The notes under the pieces were generated by a model. That model searched no databases. It was not told the origin of the DNA and saw only the letters and a program-made list of their open reading frames with translations. Source: CAWACC01 sp964390695 (GTDB lineage Bacteria > Chlamydiota > Chlamydiia > Chlamydiales > Parachlamydiaceae). Taken from it: a stretch of DNA of 27,469 nt. The stretch covers positions 1-27,469 of the forward strand of contig CAYMKI010000027.1 in the NCBI GenBank assembly GCA_964390695.1, in the 5' to 3' direction. The position numbers were made by a program, and so were the translations under genes. Shown here in pieces: positions 1 through 7,373 of this stretch. The first letter of the stretch is position 1. Each line of letters opens with the position of its first letter.

Positions 1-943
1 GAAGTTCTTCTGGTAACAGCTTATTTTCCATCGCCCTGTGTTTTAAAGATTCATAATTTTCTATAAGTTGAGCCATTGTCATATTGCCTGCATCTTTTAG
101 TACCGGTACTATCAATCCTAAACGCGTGCTCATGGCAATGCCGATGTGATGAGGTTTGTGCAGGATAAGGGTATCTCCGCTTGGATCCATGCTGCTATTC
201 ATCAGGGGATATTTTTTTAGGGTTAGAGAAAGGGCTTTAATCAAAAAGGGCATGTAGGTAGGTTGCTGGACAGTATTCAGGGTGGATGCTTGTATGCTTT
301 TTTTGAGTTCTACCAGGCGACGTGCATCTACCTGCTCGAAGTACGAAAAATGGGGGATTTCTGCATGAGATTGCGCCATTTTTCGGGCCATTAACTTTTG
401 AATGCCCACAAGGGGTATTATTTCGTCCTCGGGCAAAGTAGGTATAACTGTTGCTGGTTTTGCTGATTCCGATCGACTCAAGGCTGCTTTAAGATCTTCT
501 ACAGTCACGGTTTGGCCTTTGCCTGTCCCTTGAATTTTGTCGATGTCAAGGCCTAATTCTTTGGCCAATTTGCGTAAGGGCGGAGCGCAGGGCGACCTTT
601 TTGTAGGCACCGGGATTGGTTCAGGCTTAGGGGGTTCTTTCAAAGATACTGAATGGGTAATGGATGAGGGGGTAGCAGGCTGTGCCTGGGGGATTTGAAG
701 CTCTATTTGCAGATCATATAGAGGATGGTCTTTTATGGCCATTTTGCCGGCTTGCACATATTGTTGCGATAAGATTCCTGGGTAGGGAGCAGGTAGCTCT
801 ACGGTAGCTTTATCGGTCATGACTATCACCACCGGTTCGTCTTGAGCGACTTTATCACCGACCTTTTTGATCCACTCGATCACCTCGCCTTCGACTACCC
901 CTTCGCCAATATCCGGCATTTTGACTGTAAATATTTGGCTCAT
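1..943 (-). CDS. Dihydrolipoamide acyltransferase (E2) of a 2-oxoacid dehydrogenase complex, 3'-truncated by the window edge
   Basis: E2 core of the 2-oxoacid dehydrogenase complex, which transfers the acyl group from lipoyl-lysine to CoA. I read 314 residues from the ATG at 943 with no stop before the left edge. Residues 1-80 are a lipoyl domain with the modified lysine at K45 in a TDKA context. A Pro-rich hinge follows, then a peripheral subunit-binding domain at about 125-165 (RKLAKELGLDI, GTGKGQTVTVEDL). The catalytic acyltransferase domain starts near 180 (IQKLMARKMAQS). The catalytic HxxxDG motif would lie beyond the edge and is not seen. It starts 8 bases after the E1-beta stop, so it is the third gene of an E1a-E1b-E2 operon. 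The neighbouring E1 subunits are of the branched-chain type, so a BCKDH E2 is the best reading; a pyruvate or broad-specificity E2 is the alternative. Confidence 0.93.
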   Translation of the reverse strand, partial: MSQIFTVKMPDIGEGVVEGEVIEWIKKVGDKVAQDEPVVIVMTDKATVELPAPYPGILSQQYVQAGKMAIKDHPLYDLQIELQIPQAQPATPSSITHSVSLKEPPKPEPIPVPTKRSPCAPPLRKLAKELGLDIDKIQGTGKGQTVTVEDLKAALSRSESAKPATVIPTLPEDEIIPLVGIQKLMARKMAQSHAEIPHFSYFEQVDARRLVELKKSIQASTLNTVQQPTYMPFLIKALSLTLKKYPLMNSSMDPSGDTLILHKPHHIGIAMSTRLGLIVPVLKDAGNMTMAQLIENYESLKHRAMENKLLPEEL

Positions 944-951
944 AGAAAGGC

Positions 952-1926
952 CTATGCGTTAAGGGTTTCTCGAACGGCTTGTATCACTTTGTAAGCATCT
1001 GTCAGGTATTCATGTTCAAGAGTGTTAGGAAAGGGAGTGTCTAATCCGCAGCAGCGTTTAATCGGGGCCTTTAGCTGGTAAAAACACTTTTCGACCAGAA
1101 GGGCGGTAAGCTCAGCTCCAAAACCTTGTGTTTTGGGAGCTTCATGGGCAATGACGCAACGCCCTGTCTTTTCTACCGAACAAACAATGGTAGGTACATC
1201 TAAGGGATTAAGAGACCGGAGGTCTATCACTTCGACATGTACACTGTCCTTTTCCAGTTCAGCGGCGGCTTCCATGTTCTGGTGATGTTGAGCTCCCCAG
1301 CCCAGCAGGGTGACATCCGAGCCTGTTTTTGCGACTTTAGCTTTTCCTAGGGGGATGGAGTATTCTTCCAATGGGACCTCTTCTTTGACGGCTCGATAGA
1401 TGCGTTTAGGTTCCATGAATAAGATGGGATCATTAGCTCTCAAAGCAGAAATCAACAACCCTTTGGCGTCGTAGGGTCCGGAAGGCACGACCACGCATAA
1501 TCCCGGAACATGTAAGAACAAGGCTTCTGGAGATTGTGAATGATAATGTCCTCCGTGAATGCCTCCTCCATAAGGTGTGCGTATGACCATAGGTGCCGAA
1601 TATTGATTGCCTGTGCGATAGCGCATCTTGGCCAGTTCATTGACTATTTGATCGAAGGCGGGATAGATATAATCGGCGAATTGTATCTCGCAAATAGGTT
1701 TCAAGCCCTTTTGTGCCATGCCAATGCCAAAACCTACGATACCTTGTTCACACAGAGGCGTGTCAAAGCAGCGTTCTTCTCCATACTTCTGCTGCAGTCC
1801 GCTGGTCACTCTGAAAACCCCGCCGAAAGCTCCAACGTCTTCTCCGAAAGTTACTAAAAGGGGATTGCGAGCGAACTCCGCATGCAAGGCCTGATTGAGG
1901 GCTTGGATCATGTTTAATACAGGCAT
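952..1926 (-). CDS. Branched-chain 2-oxoacid dehydrogenase E1 component, beta subunit
   Basis: Beta subunit of the thiamine-diphosphate E1 enzyme that decarboxylates 2-oxoacids derived from Leu, Ile and Val. The 324-residue length is normal for the family. Visible family blocks are FGEDVGAFGGVFRVT near residue 27, DTPLCEQGIVGFGIGMA near 55, the HGGHYHSQSPEA block near 123, and MEPKRIYRAVKEEVP near 170. The HYHSQSPEA and EPKxxYRAxxEEVP forms match branched-chain E1-beta (BCKDHB) better than pyruvate dehydrogenase E1-beta. Its start codon lies 1 base after the E1-alpha stop and E2 follows after 8 bases, so the three genes should be co-transcribed and probably translationally coupled. Substrate type is inferred from remembered family sequences, not from a search. 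Confidence 0.93.
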   Translation of the reverse strand: MPVLNMIQALNQALHAEFARNPLLVTFGEDVGAFGGVFRVTSGLQQKYGEERCFDTPLCEQGIVGFGIGMAQKGLKPICEIQFADYIYPAFDQIVNELAKMRYRTGNQYSAPMVIRTPYGGGIHGGHYHSQSPEALFLHVPGLCVVVPSGPYDAKGLLISALRANDPILFMEPKRIYRAVKEEVPLEEYSIPLGKAKVAKTGSDVTLLGWGAQHHQNMEAAAELEKDSVHVEVIDLRSLNPLDVPTIVCSVEKTGRCVIAHEAPKTQGFGAELTALLVEKCFYQLKAPIKRCCGLDTPFPNTLEHEYLTDAYKVIQAVRETLNA

Positions 1927-1927
1927 A

Positions 1928-3004
1928 CTATGGCTTTAGTTGATGTTTAAGTTCTTCAAATTCTTCATGTAAAGCAGCCGGGACCTCAAAGTACACATGG
2001 TCTATCAAGGATTTTAAAGGCGGTTTAGCGGTTTCTTTAGCTTTACTAATGGCTTGGTTGATCTCTTGAGTGATAGCTTCTATCCATTCTTGTTCCTGAG
2101 ATGGGGTCCACAAGGATTGCTGTTCGAGATACGATTTGAGCCTTTTTAGAGGGCATTTGTCTTTCCATGCTTCTACTTCGTCTTCAGACCGATATAATGA
2201 GGGGTCATCGGCTGTGGAGTGCGCGCCCATGCGGTAAGTTATGGCCTCAATCAATACGGGACCTTTTCCCTCTAAGCAATGTTTTTTGGCTTGTGTAATG
2301 CTGTCGTACACGGCAAAAAAGTCATTTCCATCCACTTTTAGAGTGGTAATGCCATATCCTATCCCTTTGGGAGATATACCCTCTGAGGCGAATTGCCGGC
2401 TTGCGGGTGTGGAGATGGCATATCCATTATTTCGGCAGAAAAAGATCACGGGCGCTTTACGTACGGCGGCAAAATTTAAACCCGCATGAAAATCTCCTTC
2501 CGAGGAGGCGCCCTCCCCAAAATAACACACGGTGACGCTAGGCTCCTTGAAAAATTTCATGGCATACGCACAGCCTGCTGCGTGGGGAATTTTTGTACCT
2601 ATGGGAGAAGACACTTGGACGACATTCAAAGTGCGCGAGCCAAAATGATTAGGCATTTGCCTGCCTAATATCAGATCTTCGCAGTCGCCAAACATCTGGT
2701 GTACATACTCAAGGATGGTAAACCCTCTCCAGAATAAAATTCCAGATTCGCGGTATTGAGGATATAGCCAGTCCTGTAAATCTAAGGCAGCGGCGCTGCC
2801 TACTGCGCAAGCTTCCTCGCCGGCAGACTGCATGGCAAAGGAGATAGTTCCCTGACGTTGCAGTGTAAACATCCTTTCATCGACAATACGCGTAAGCAGC
2901 ATGGTCTTATATCCTTTGATGAGAATGGCGGGATCGATACATATCGAGGCGTTTGTGGAAAGTTTGCCCTGGGTGTTTAAGTAGGATATTAAACGCTCTT
3001 GCAT
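1928..3004 (-). CDS. Branched-chain 2-oxoacid dehydrogenase E1 component, alpha subunit
   Basis: Catalytic alpha subunit of the ThDP-dependent E1. The ThDP/Mg motif is GEG at residues 163-165 followed by SEGDFHAGLNFAA and closing with NN at 192-193. The phosphorylation-loop region YRMGAHSTADDPSLYRS at about 257-273 is close to the YRxGxHSTSDD form typical of branched-chain E1-alpha. Length is 358 residues; the C-terminal EVPAALHEEFEELKHQL tail also resembles BCKDHA. It is the first gene of the E1a-E1b-E2 run. A weak AAGG-type ribosome site precedes the ATG. The upstream intergenic region holds a strong hairpin (3021-3086). No E3 (lipoamide dehydrogenase) gene is in the window, so E3 is presumably shared with another complex. 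Confidence 0.93.
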   Translation of the reverse strand: MQERLISYLNTQGKLSTNASICIDPAILIKGYKTMLLTRIVDERMFTLQRQGTISFAMQSAGEEACAVGSAAALDLQDWLYPQYRESGILFWRGFTILEYVHQMFGDCEDLILGRQMPNHFGSRTLNVVQVSSPIGTKIPHAAGCAYAMKFFKEPSVTVCYFGEGASSEGDFHAGLNFAAVRKAPVIFFCRNNGYAISTPASRQFASEGISPKGIGYGITTLKVDGNDFFAVYDSITQAKKHCLEGKGPVLIEAITYRMGAHSTADDPSLYRSEDEVEAWKDKCPLKRLKSYLEQQSLWTPSQEQEWIEAITQEINQAISKAKETAKPPLKSLIDHVYFEVPAALHEEFEELKHQLKP

Positions 3005-3020
3005 GCCTTACACCTGTTGC

Positions 3021-3086
3021 AACTGTCCATGAATTGTGGGCAACCTCTCGCTACGCTCGAGATTTCACCCCAATTCATGGACAGTT
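3021..3086. repeat. Perfect-stem hairpin between divergent genes, with a CGCTACGCTCGA loop core
   Basis: AACTGTCCATGAATTG (3021-3036) is exactly complementary to 3071-3086. After one bulged T (3037), GGG (3038-3040) pairs with CCC (3068-3070). The 27-base loop (3041-3067) holds CGCTACGCTCGA (3049-3060). The same 12-base core, with two variable positions, occurs in the hairpins at 7140-7166 and 15177-15203. It lies between the divergent starts of E1-alpha (3004, minus) and the thioesterase (3243, plus), so it could be a dispersed repeat or a regulatory structure. It is not a terminator, because no gene ends here. Confidence 0.8.
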
Positions 3087-3242
3087 TTGTTTTAGTTAAC
3101 ACAATTTTATGATCAGTTGCCACCTATCGATGAAGGTAATCTTTATAAATTTGAGGTATGAATCTAGATATAATAATTTTTTTAGTTTATAGCAAATATT
3201 TCCCTATTATATAAATAAGAACAAATAGGTAAGGGGGAAAGT

Positions 3243-3659
3243 ATGTTTGTGGCGAAAAACAAAGTGCGGATGCATGATACCGATATGGCCGGGATCTTAT
3301 ATTTTCCTCGTCAGTTTAGATTTGCTCATGATGCTCTGGAAGATTTTGTGGAAAGCGAGGGCTATTCCTTCCATCAAGTCTTTCACGAAGAGAAATTTGT
3401 TTTTGTCATCGTTCACTGTGAATCAGATTATTATATTCCTCTCAAAGTGGGAGATCAGCTGAATATCCATGTTTCTGTTGAGAGGATAGGAGCTAGCTCC
3501 TTTACCATGTGCTATGAGATTTACAAAGCGGATCACACCCATGCGGGCAGTGCAAAAACGATTCACGTTACATTGGATCGGGAATCCCGAACAAAAATAC
3601 CTATACCGCCCGTACTAAAAAATACTCTCGAAAAACACCTGGTCAAAGAGCCTGGATGA
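3243..3659 (+). CDS. Acyl-CoA thioesterase, hot-dog fold (4HBT family)
   Basis: Small 138-residue single-domain hot-dog thioesterase of the YbgC/4-hydroxybenzoyl-CoA thioesterase type, which hydrolyses acyl-CoA thioesters. The N-terminal signature HDTDMAGILYFPRQFRFAHDALEDF (about residues 11-35) contains the usual catalytic aspartate (D14), followed by a central helix. The later strand pattern (FVIVHCESDYYIPLKVGD, then FTMCYEIY) fits the family. A good ribosome site (AAGGGGGAAAG) ends a few bases before the ATG. It faces away from the BCKDH operon and converges with the metallo-hydrolase, 20 bases between stops. Substrate is unknown: short branched acyl-CoA, aromatic acyl-CoA (DHNA-CoA) or housekeeping acyl-CoA are all possible. 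The location among acyl-CoA genes favours the first. Confidence 0.85.
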   Translation: MFVAKNKVRMHDTDMAGILYFPRQFRFAHDALEDFVESEGYSFHQVFHEEKFVFVIVHCESDYYIPLKVGDQLNIHVSVERIGASSFTMCYEIYKADHTHAGSAKTIHVTLDRESRTKIPIPPVLKNTLEKHLVKEPG

Positions 3660-3679
3660 AAGGTGGGGTAAGTTGGGTT

Positions 3680-4519
3680 TTAAACAGTAGCCGGCTGTGC
3701 TATGAATTTGGTGTCGCTTTCTGCGTGGATGGACACGCAAAAAACACCGGGATCATGCGTAAAAAATAGCCTTCCCTGATTTTGGCTGAGATATTCCAAT
3801 ATCTGTTTTTTTTCTTCGACGATTTTTTCCGGGAAGCGATCATATCCCATAGTGATAGGAAGATGCATCCAAGGTAAACCCGGGACTAAATCACTGGCAT
3901 ACACCAGTGGTCCTTTTGAGGTGTTAAATTCTGAGAGCATTAAACCGAGTGTATGTCCCTCGGAATAATGCAAGTGGATCTCTAAATCTTCAATCCGAAG
4001 GCTTGAGCCTTCCACGTATACCACTCTGCCGGAATCTCTTAAGAGAGAGGGTAACTCGGGAAAAAATGAGGCTTTTTCTCTCAAAGGTGGATTTTGCGCT
4101 CTTTCCCAATGCCTTGCCCCGATATAATATCTAGCCTTAGGAAATAAAAGTTTGGGCGGTGATCCATTAAAAGTGCTCAGCAAGCCGCCGGCATGATCAA
4201 AATGCAGGTGAGACAATACAATGGCATCGATATCTGTCTCTTTGCATCCAGCCTTTTCCAGATTCGCTAAAAGTACATTTTCGGATTCGATAATACCGTA
4301 GCGTTCTTTAAGTTTAGCTTCGAAGTAGACGCCGGTGCCAGTTTCAAATAAAATATTCAAGCCTTTTGGAGTTTGAACCCACAGGGCTCTAGAGGCAAGA
4401 GGGATGCGGTTGTAGGAATCGGGCTCCATCCAGCGGCTCCATAGCACTTTTGGGGCATTTCCGAACATGGCCCCTCCGTCCAACTTCAATGCATTGCCTT
4501 CGATGGGGGTCATCTTCAT
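3680..4519 (-). CDS. Metallo-beta-lactamase-fold hydrolase
   Basis: A 279-residue MBL-fold hydrolase. The zinc-binding HxHxDH motif is H104-L-H106-F-D108-H109. Further ligands are H189 (in EGHTLG), D210 (in YASDL) and H255 (in THDP). The set matches the lactonase-like/YtnP-like branch of the superfamily; ligand spacing is complete, so activity is expected. No signal peptide is seen, so it is probably cytoplasmic. It is the last gene of a five-gene minus-strand run, 9 bases after the enoyl-CoA hydratase. The substrate cannot be read from the sequence; the context suggests a lactone or thioester. It converges with the thioesterase gene. Confidence 0.88.
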   Translation of the reverse strand: MKMTPIEGNALKLDGGAMFGNAPKVLWSRWMEPDSYNRIPLASRALWVQTPKGLNILFETGTGVYFEAKLKERYGIIESENVLLANLEKAGCKETDIDAIVLSHLHFDHAGGLLSTFNGSPPKLLFPKARYYIGARHWERAQNPPLREKASFFPELPSLLRDSGRVVYVEGSSLRIEDLEIHLHYSEGHTLGLMLSEFNTSKGPLVYASDLVPGLPWMHLPITMGYDRFPEKIVEEKKQILEYLSQNQGRLFFTHDPGVFCVSIHAESDTKFIAQPATV

Positions 4520-4528
4520 TATGGCACC

Positions 4529-5302
4529 TTAACTTATATCCCAAAAAGGTTTTCGTTTGTCAAGGAAGGCTTTGAGGCCTTCGAGAGCATGCGCGGATTT
4601 TCTTGCAGTGTGGTGGCTGTGGATGGCTTTGGCAAAGCTTTCAGTTAAGGAAGGCGAGGATAAGTCGGTGATGAGCTGCTTGGTGGCCTCGATGGCTTCA
4701 GGGGAGCCTTTTAAGGCTTTTTTGCCGATATCTATGCATGCGGGTAAAAGCTGTCCAGGCACAGTTAGGTAAGAGGCTAGCCCTATCTCGTAAGCTTTTT
4801 CAGCTGTAATGCTTTCTCCTAGCAGCGTAAGTTCTTTTATGCGGGAATCAGTAAGCTTCTTTTTTAAGAAAACCATCACCTGGGCAGCTACAAGCCCTCT
4901 CAAAACTTCAGGAAAGCCTATCACGGCGGAAGATTCCATGATTAAAAGATCGCAAGCACACGCTAAGCCCGCTCCTCCTGCTAATGCTGCCCCATGTAGG
5001 GCTGCCAGAGTCACTTGAGGCATTTGATACAAGTGTTGCAACACTGCTGCTATGAGTTCTGAAGACTCTTTTTCCGAACCTGCCGCCGAAGCTTCTTTCA
5101 GGTCAAGCCCAGAGCAAAATACAGGGCCGGCCCCTCGAAGAATGACTACTCTGCATTCTTTTTCATGGTGCAGTCGGACGAGTTCAGCCAACAAAGACTT
5201 TAAGAGAGGGATGTTGAGCGCGTTGCGTTTTTCGGGACGATTCAAGGTTAGCGAAAAGATGCCTGAATGATGTTGCTCTATCAAAACTAAATTGCCGCTC
5301 AT
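4529..5302 (-). CDS. Enoyl-CoA hydratase/isomerase (crotonase) family protein, LiuC-like
   Basis: Crotonase-fold hydratase of 257 residues. The first oxyanion-hole segment is FCSGLDLKE (62-70) and the second is ALAGGAGLACACDLL (107-120). One catalytic glutamate is present, E132 in GFPEVLRGL. The position of the other glutamate of rat mitochondrial hydratase (GGGCELA) is glycine here (G112 in GGAGLA). That replacement is also found in LiuC-type methylglutaconyl-CoA hydratases (GGGVGLIACCD), so the enzyme is not necessarily inactive. Together with the nearby branched-chain E1/E2 genes and the adjoining AtuA-like protein, this points to the leucine/isovalerate or acyclic-terpene acid pathway, but the exact substrate is inferred. 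It lies 9 bases after the AtuA-like gene. Confidence 0.88.
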   Translation of the reverse strand: MSGNLVLIEQHHSGIFSLTLNRPEKRNALNIPLLKSLLAELVRLHHEKECRVVILRGAGPVFCSGLDLKEASAAGSEKESSELIAAVLQHLYQMPQVTLAALHGAALAGGAGLACACDLLIMESSAVIGFPEVLRGLVAAQVMVFLKKKLTDSRIKELTLLGESITAEKAYEIGLASYLTVPGQLLPACIDIGKKALKGSPEAIEATKQLITDLSSPSLTESFAKAIHSHHTARKSAHALEGLKAFLDKRKPFWDIS

Positions 5303-5311
5303 GAAACATCC

Positions 5312-5689
5312 TTAGGTTTTGGGTGGTGTGCGTTCCATTGCTTTAAGGTCATAGTTGTAATAGTCGGGAGTCAAGATGTGAAGCGGAATAAGGAGTATGG
5401 CCTGCCCTAAAGCTTTACCTTGAGAGTCTATACGCAAAGATCGGCTGCCGCCGCCTGCTAGTGCATCTTTTAAGATGAAATTCAAAGCCCACAAATTGGG
5501 TAGTTCATATCGTGTGGCGGAGGTTGTACCTAGCGGTTTGAAGTAAGTATCGACGATTTGGGCCGTTAAAAATTGTTGTAAAAATGCATAGCCGGCTTGT
5601 GTGTAAGCGATGACCCCGATGTTGGCATTGTTGCCTTTGTCTCCGCTTCTGGAGTAAGCTATTCGACTTAACGTAGGTATATCATCCAT
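5312..5689 (-). CDS. AtuA-like ferredoxin-fold domain protein
   Basis: A 125-residue stand-alone protein resembling the C-terminal ferredoxin-fold domain of AtuA (acyclic terpene utilisation) proteins. The N-terminal block YSRSGDKGNNANIGVIAY (about residues 13-30) is the family hallmark. It is followed by a YELPNLWALNFILKDALAGG segment and a short C-terminal tail. The large DUF1446 domain that usually accompanies it is not encoded next to it. Function of the domain is unknown to me; it co-occurs with acyl-CoA carboxylase, dehydrogenase and hydratase genes in leucine/terpene clusters. Here it precedes the LiuC-like hydratase by 9 bases and follows yidD by 22 bases, so it is in the same transcription unit. 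Confidence 0.8.
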   Translation of the reverse strand: MDDIPTLSRIAYSRSGDKGNNANIGVIAYTQAGYAFLQQFLTAQIVDTYFKPLGTTSATRYELPNLWALNFILKDALAGGGSRSLRIDSQGKALGQAILLIPLHILTPDYYNYDLKAMERTPPKT

Positions 5690-5711
5690 AGTTTACACAG
5701 AGTATTATAGG

Positions 5712-5924
5712 TTACTTTGGGATTTCGTCTACCCCTCCAGGGTGCCAGGGATGGCATTTAAACAGCCTTTGCAGGGTCAGTCCAGAGCCTTTAAAAAAAC
5801 CGTGGTTTTGGTAAGCTTGCAAGGCGTATTCCGAACACGTGGGATGAAATCGGCAAACTTGGCCCAGCATCGGACTTAGGCATAAGCGATAGATTTTGAT
5901 CAAGCCAATGGCTATGTATTTCAT
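5712..5924 (-). CDS. yidD: Membrane protein insertion efficiency factor YidD
   Basis: A 70-residue member of the YidD family, which assists YidC-dependent insertion of inner-membrane proteins. The core CRFHPTCSEYALQA (about residues 24-37), the upstream YRLCLSPMLG segment and the downstream CHPWHPGGVDEIP ending are diagnostic. The length is typical. The start codon overlaps the stop of the upstream DUF155-like gene by four bases (ATGA), indicating translational coupling. In many bacteria yidD sits between rnpA and yidC; here it is in an unrelated operon. Confidence 0.95.
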   Translation of the reverse strand: MKYIAIGLIKIYRLCLSPMLGQVCRFHPTCSEYALQAYQNHGFFKGSGLTLQRLFKCHPWHPGGVDEIPK

Positions 5925-6712
5925 ATGATTCCGATCACATCTCTAAATATTGTCAAAACAACTTCGATGACAATCAAGCAAATAATCGTCCACTCCAAGC
6001 GGCTGGAATGTTGGTGATTTAATTCGTTGCCTAGCATTTCAAAGAGTTCGTGAACGATGCTTAAACGTTGATTGAGCACTTCTACGCGATTGGCAAGGTC
6101 CAGGTAATTGGCTATCAGAGTATACAGAGGTTCTAATTCGGGGTATTCCCAAAAAAATTCAGGTTGATCCAATACGTCTAGATGCAGATTGATCGAATTG
6201 CGCTCAATGAACAGCTGCCCCATTTTTTTGCGGATCTGGTTTCTGGACAAGGAGATCTTTCCGTATTTGGCGAGGTCTTCGGGGATTTGTTTGGTTAGCG
6301 CAAAGGTTTTCTGAATGGCGATTTCAAAATTTCCTAGTTTTATCGATTGGGCGATACCTTGAGAGATGGCGAGTTTTGTCAGCGGATCTCTATTGGGCAA
6401 GGTGATTTCATCTTCTACGATCTTGGCAGATTCTCCCTGGATGTAGGTAAATTCATCCGTGTCGATCTCCTCAGATAAAGGATCTGCAAAAGGTTTGCTT
6501 AATTCCAAGAATTTAAAAGCCTGTTCTTTGCCTAGGCCCCAGCATACCATCGATCCGTAGGAGAAGTAAAAGATGTCGCAAACCTGTTCATCCATGGGGA
6601 TTTCTACATGGATGACATCTCGGTACATGTTTGTCTTATATTTGTTTTGCAGCTCTTCTTTCAAGGGTTTGAGCTTATAGGCGACAGCATGGCAAAACGC
6701 ACAACAGTCCAT
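5921..6712 (-). CDS. RMD1/YagE (DUF155) family protein with a C-terminal membrane anchor
   Basis: A 263-residue protein of the DUF155/RMD1 family, whose mitochondrial members (RMND1) are linked to translation but whose bacterial role is undefined. Seen in the sequence: a short Cys-rich N-terminus (MDCCAFCHA), the central YFSYGSMVCWGLGKEQAFKFL block (about residues 49-69), the helical LFIERNSINLHLDVLDQPEFFWEYPELE block near 168-195, and a single hydrophobic segment at about 241-261. The last feature predicts a tail-anchored or inner-membrane protein. An AAAGGA ribosome site precedes the ATG. It is the first gene of the run that continues through yidD to the MBL-fold hydrolase. Confidence 0.85.
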   Translation of the reverse strand: MDCCAFCHAVAYKLKPLKEELQNKYKTNMYRDVIHVEIPMDEQVCDIFYFSYGSMVCWGLGKEQAFKFLELSKPFADPLSEEIDTDEFTYIQGESAKIVEDEITLPNRDPLTKLAISQGIAQSIKLGNFEIAIQKTFALTKQIPEDLAKYGKISLSRNQIRKKMGQLFIERNSINLHLDVLDQPEFFWEYPELEPLYTLIANYLDLANRVEVLNQRLSIVHELFEMLGNELNHQHSSRLEWTIICLIVIEVVLTIFRDVIGII

Positions 6713-6780
6713 AGCTATTCCTTTGTCATGATTGGATGGTAAAATTTAGAGAATAAATATTCAAGGATAAATGAAATGAT

Positions 6781-6863
6781 TGCGAAAGAGGGGACTTGAA
6801 CCCCTACGAGGTTTCCCTCACTACCACCTCAAAGTAGCGCGTATACCATTCCGCCACTTTCGC
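6781..6863 (-). tRNA. tRNA-Leu (anticodon GAG)
   Basis: Read on the minus strand from 6863. The acceptor stem GCGAAAG pairs with CUUUCGC and is followed by discriminator A (6781). The anticodon stem CUACU/GGUAG encloses the loop UUGAGGU, giving anticodon GAG. A long variable arm, as required for tRNA-Leu, lies between the anticodon and T stems, and the T arm carries GGGGUUCAAGUCCCC. The overall sequence is close to bacterial tRNA-Leu(GAG). The 3' CCA is not encoded. Length is 83 bases. Confidence 0.96.
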
Positions 6864-6887
6864 ATTTTTTCTTTGAGTGAAGAACCA

Positions 6888-6915
6888 TATTAACATCTCC
6901 TCCCCTATTCTGCAA
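6888..6915 (-). promoter_or_regulatory. Putative promoter for tRNA-Leu
   Basis: On the minus strand TTGCAG (6910-6915) is followed after 16 bases by TTAATA (6888-6893), 24 bases before the tRNA 5' end. Both boxes are moderate matches to the sigma-70 consensus. Confidence 0.35.
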
Positions 6916-7139
6916 GAAAAAAACAAGAAAAAAACAAGAAAGTGTATTTCAATTTGGAGTTGTTGTAAGGATTTTAGTGTTTTTTTGAATTGCATTGAGA
7001 TGACAGAGGCGAGTGATCGACCCTCTCTACCCTCTTGGTTCATGATTAAGACTCATTATAGTGCTGAATAGTTACAAGAAAATATCTATGGAATTGATTT
7101 ATGTCGTCCTTTCAGGACTCTATGTTTTATTTATTACCT

Positions 7140-7252
7140 CCCAGGCCTCGCTCCGCTCGACCTGGGCTGTAACATTAGGGCTTTGCAAGCCTATATCTTA
7201 ACAAGCATGCGTTTTTTTGAGAAAAATTTATTTTATTTTCAAAAAAAGTACA
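7140..7252 (-). repeat. Dispersed palindromic repeat, copy A (partial copy, inverted relative to copy B)
   Basis: Read on the minus strand from about 7252 to 7140, this matches the left half of the element at 15091. Shared blocks are TTGTACTTTTTTT at the outer end, TAAGATA-AGGCTTG in the middle and GTTACAGCCCAGG next to the core. The core is a 27-base hairpin (7140-7166), CCCAGG/CCTGGG around CGCTCCGCTCGA. The other half (left of 7140) does not match copy B, so this copy is truncated or chimeric. It lies 122 bases beyond the stop of the first double U-box gene. Confidence 0.75.
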
Positions 7253-7261
7253 AACTATAGA

Positions 7262-7286
7262 CCTCTTTGAGCACAGCTCAAAGAGG
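7262..7286 (-). terminator. Hairpin downstream of the first double U-box gene
   Basis: Perfect 11-bp stem CCTCTTTGAGC / GCTCAAAGAGG with a 3-base loop, 88 bases beyond the stop of the gene at 7374-9788. There is no clean U-tract immediately after it on the minus strand, so it may be a terminator or an RNA 3'-end stabiliser. Confidence 0.5.
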
Positions 7287-7373
7287 GATGATTTACTTTC
7301 AGCGAGCTCTGTGGCTCTGTCTTTGTGTTATACAAATTCATTCCCGGAAGTGTGCCATCGATAAAAAAAGGAA

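Larger units (their letters stand above)
6864..7373. other. Non-coding interval between tRNA-Leu and the first double U-box gene
   Basis: No convincing gene. The interval holds a candidate tRNA promoter (6888-6915), a small GTCC/GGAC hairpin near 7105-7117, a dispersed palindromic element (7140-7252) and a strong 11-bp hairpin (7262-7286). Short open frames here overlap the tRNA or lack a ribosome site. Confidence 0.6.

Noticed and set aside
3151..3174. TTGAGG and TATAAT upstream of the thioesterase as a promoter
   Set aside because: The spacing is only 12 bases; TATAAT alone in such AT-rich DNA is not convincing.
4529..5302. Enoyl-CoA hydratase as an inactive homologue because one catalytic Glu is Gly
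   Set aside because: LiuC-type hydratases naturally have glycine at that position and keep the second glutamate, which is present here as E132.
6804..7071. Short open frames on both strands around tRNA-Leu
   Set aside because: One overlaps the tRNA gene itself and both lack plausible ribosome sites or recognisable products.
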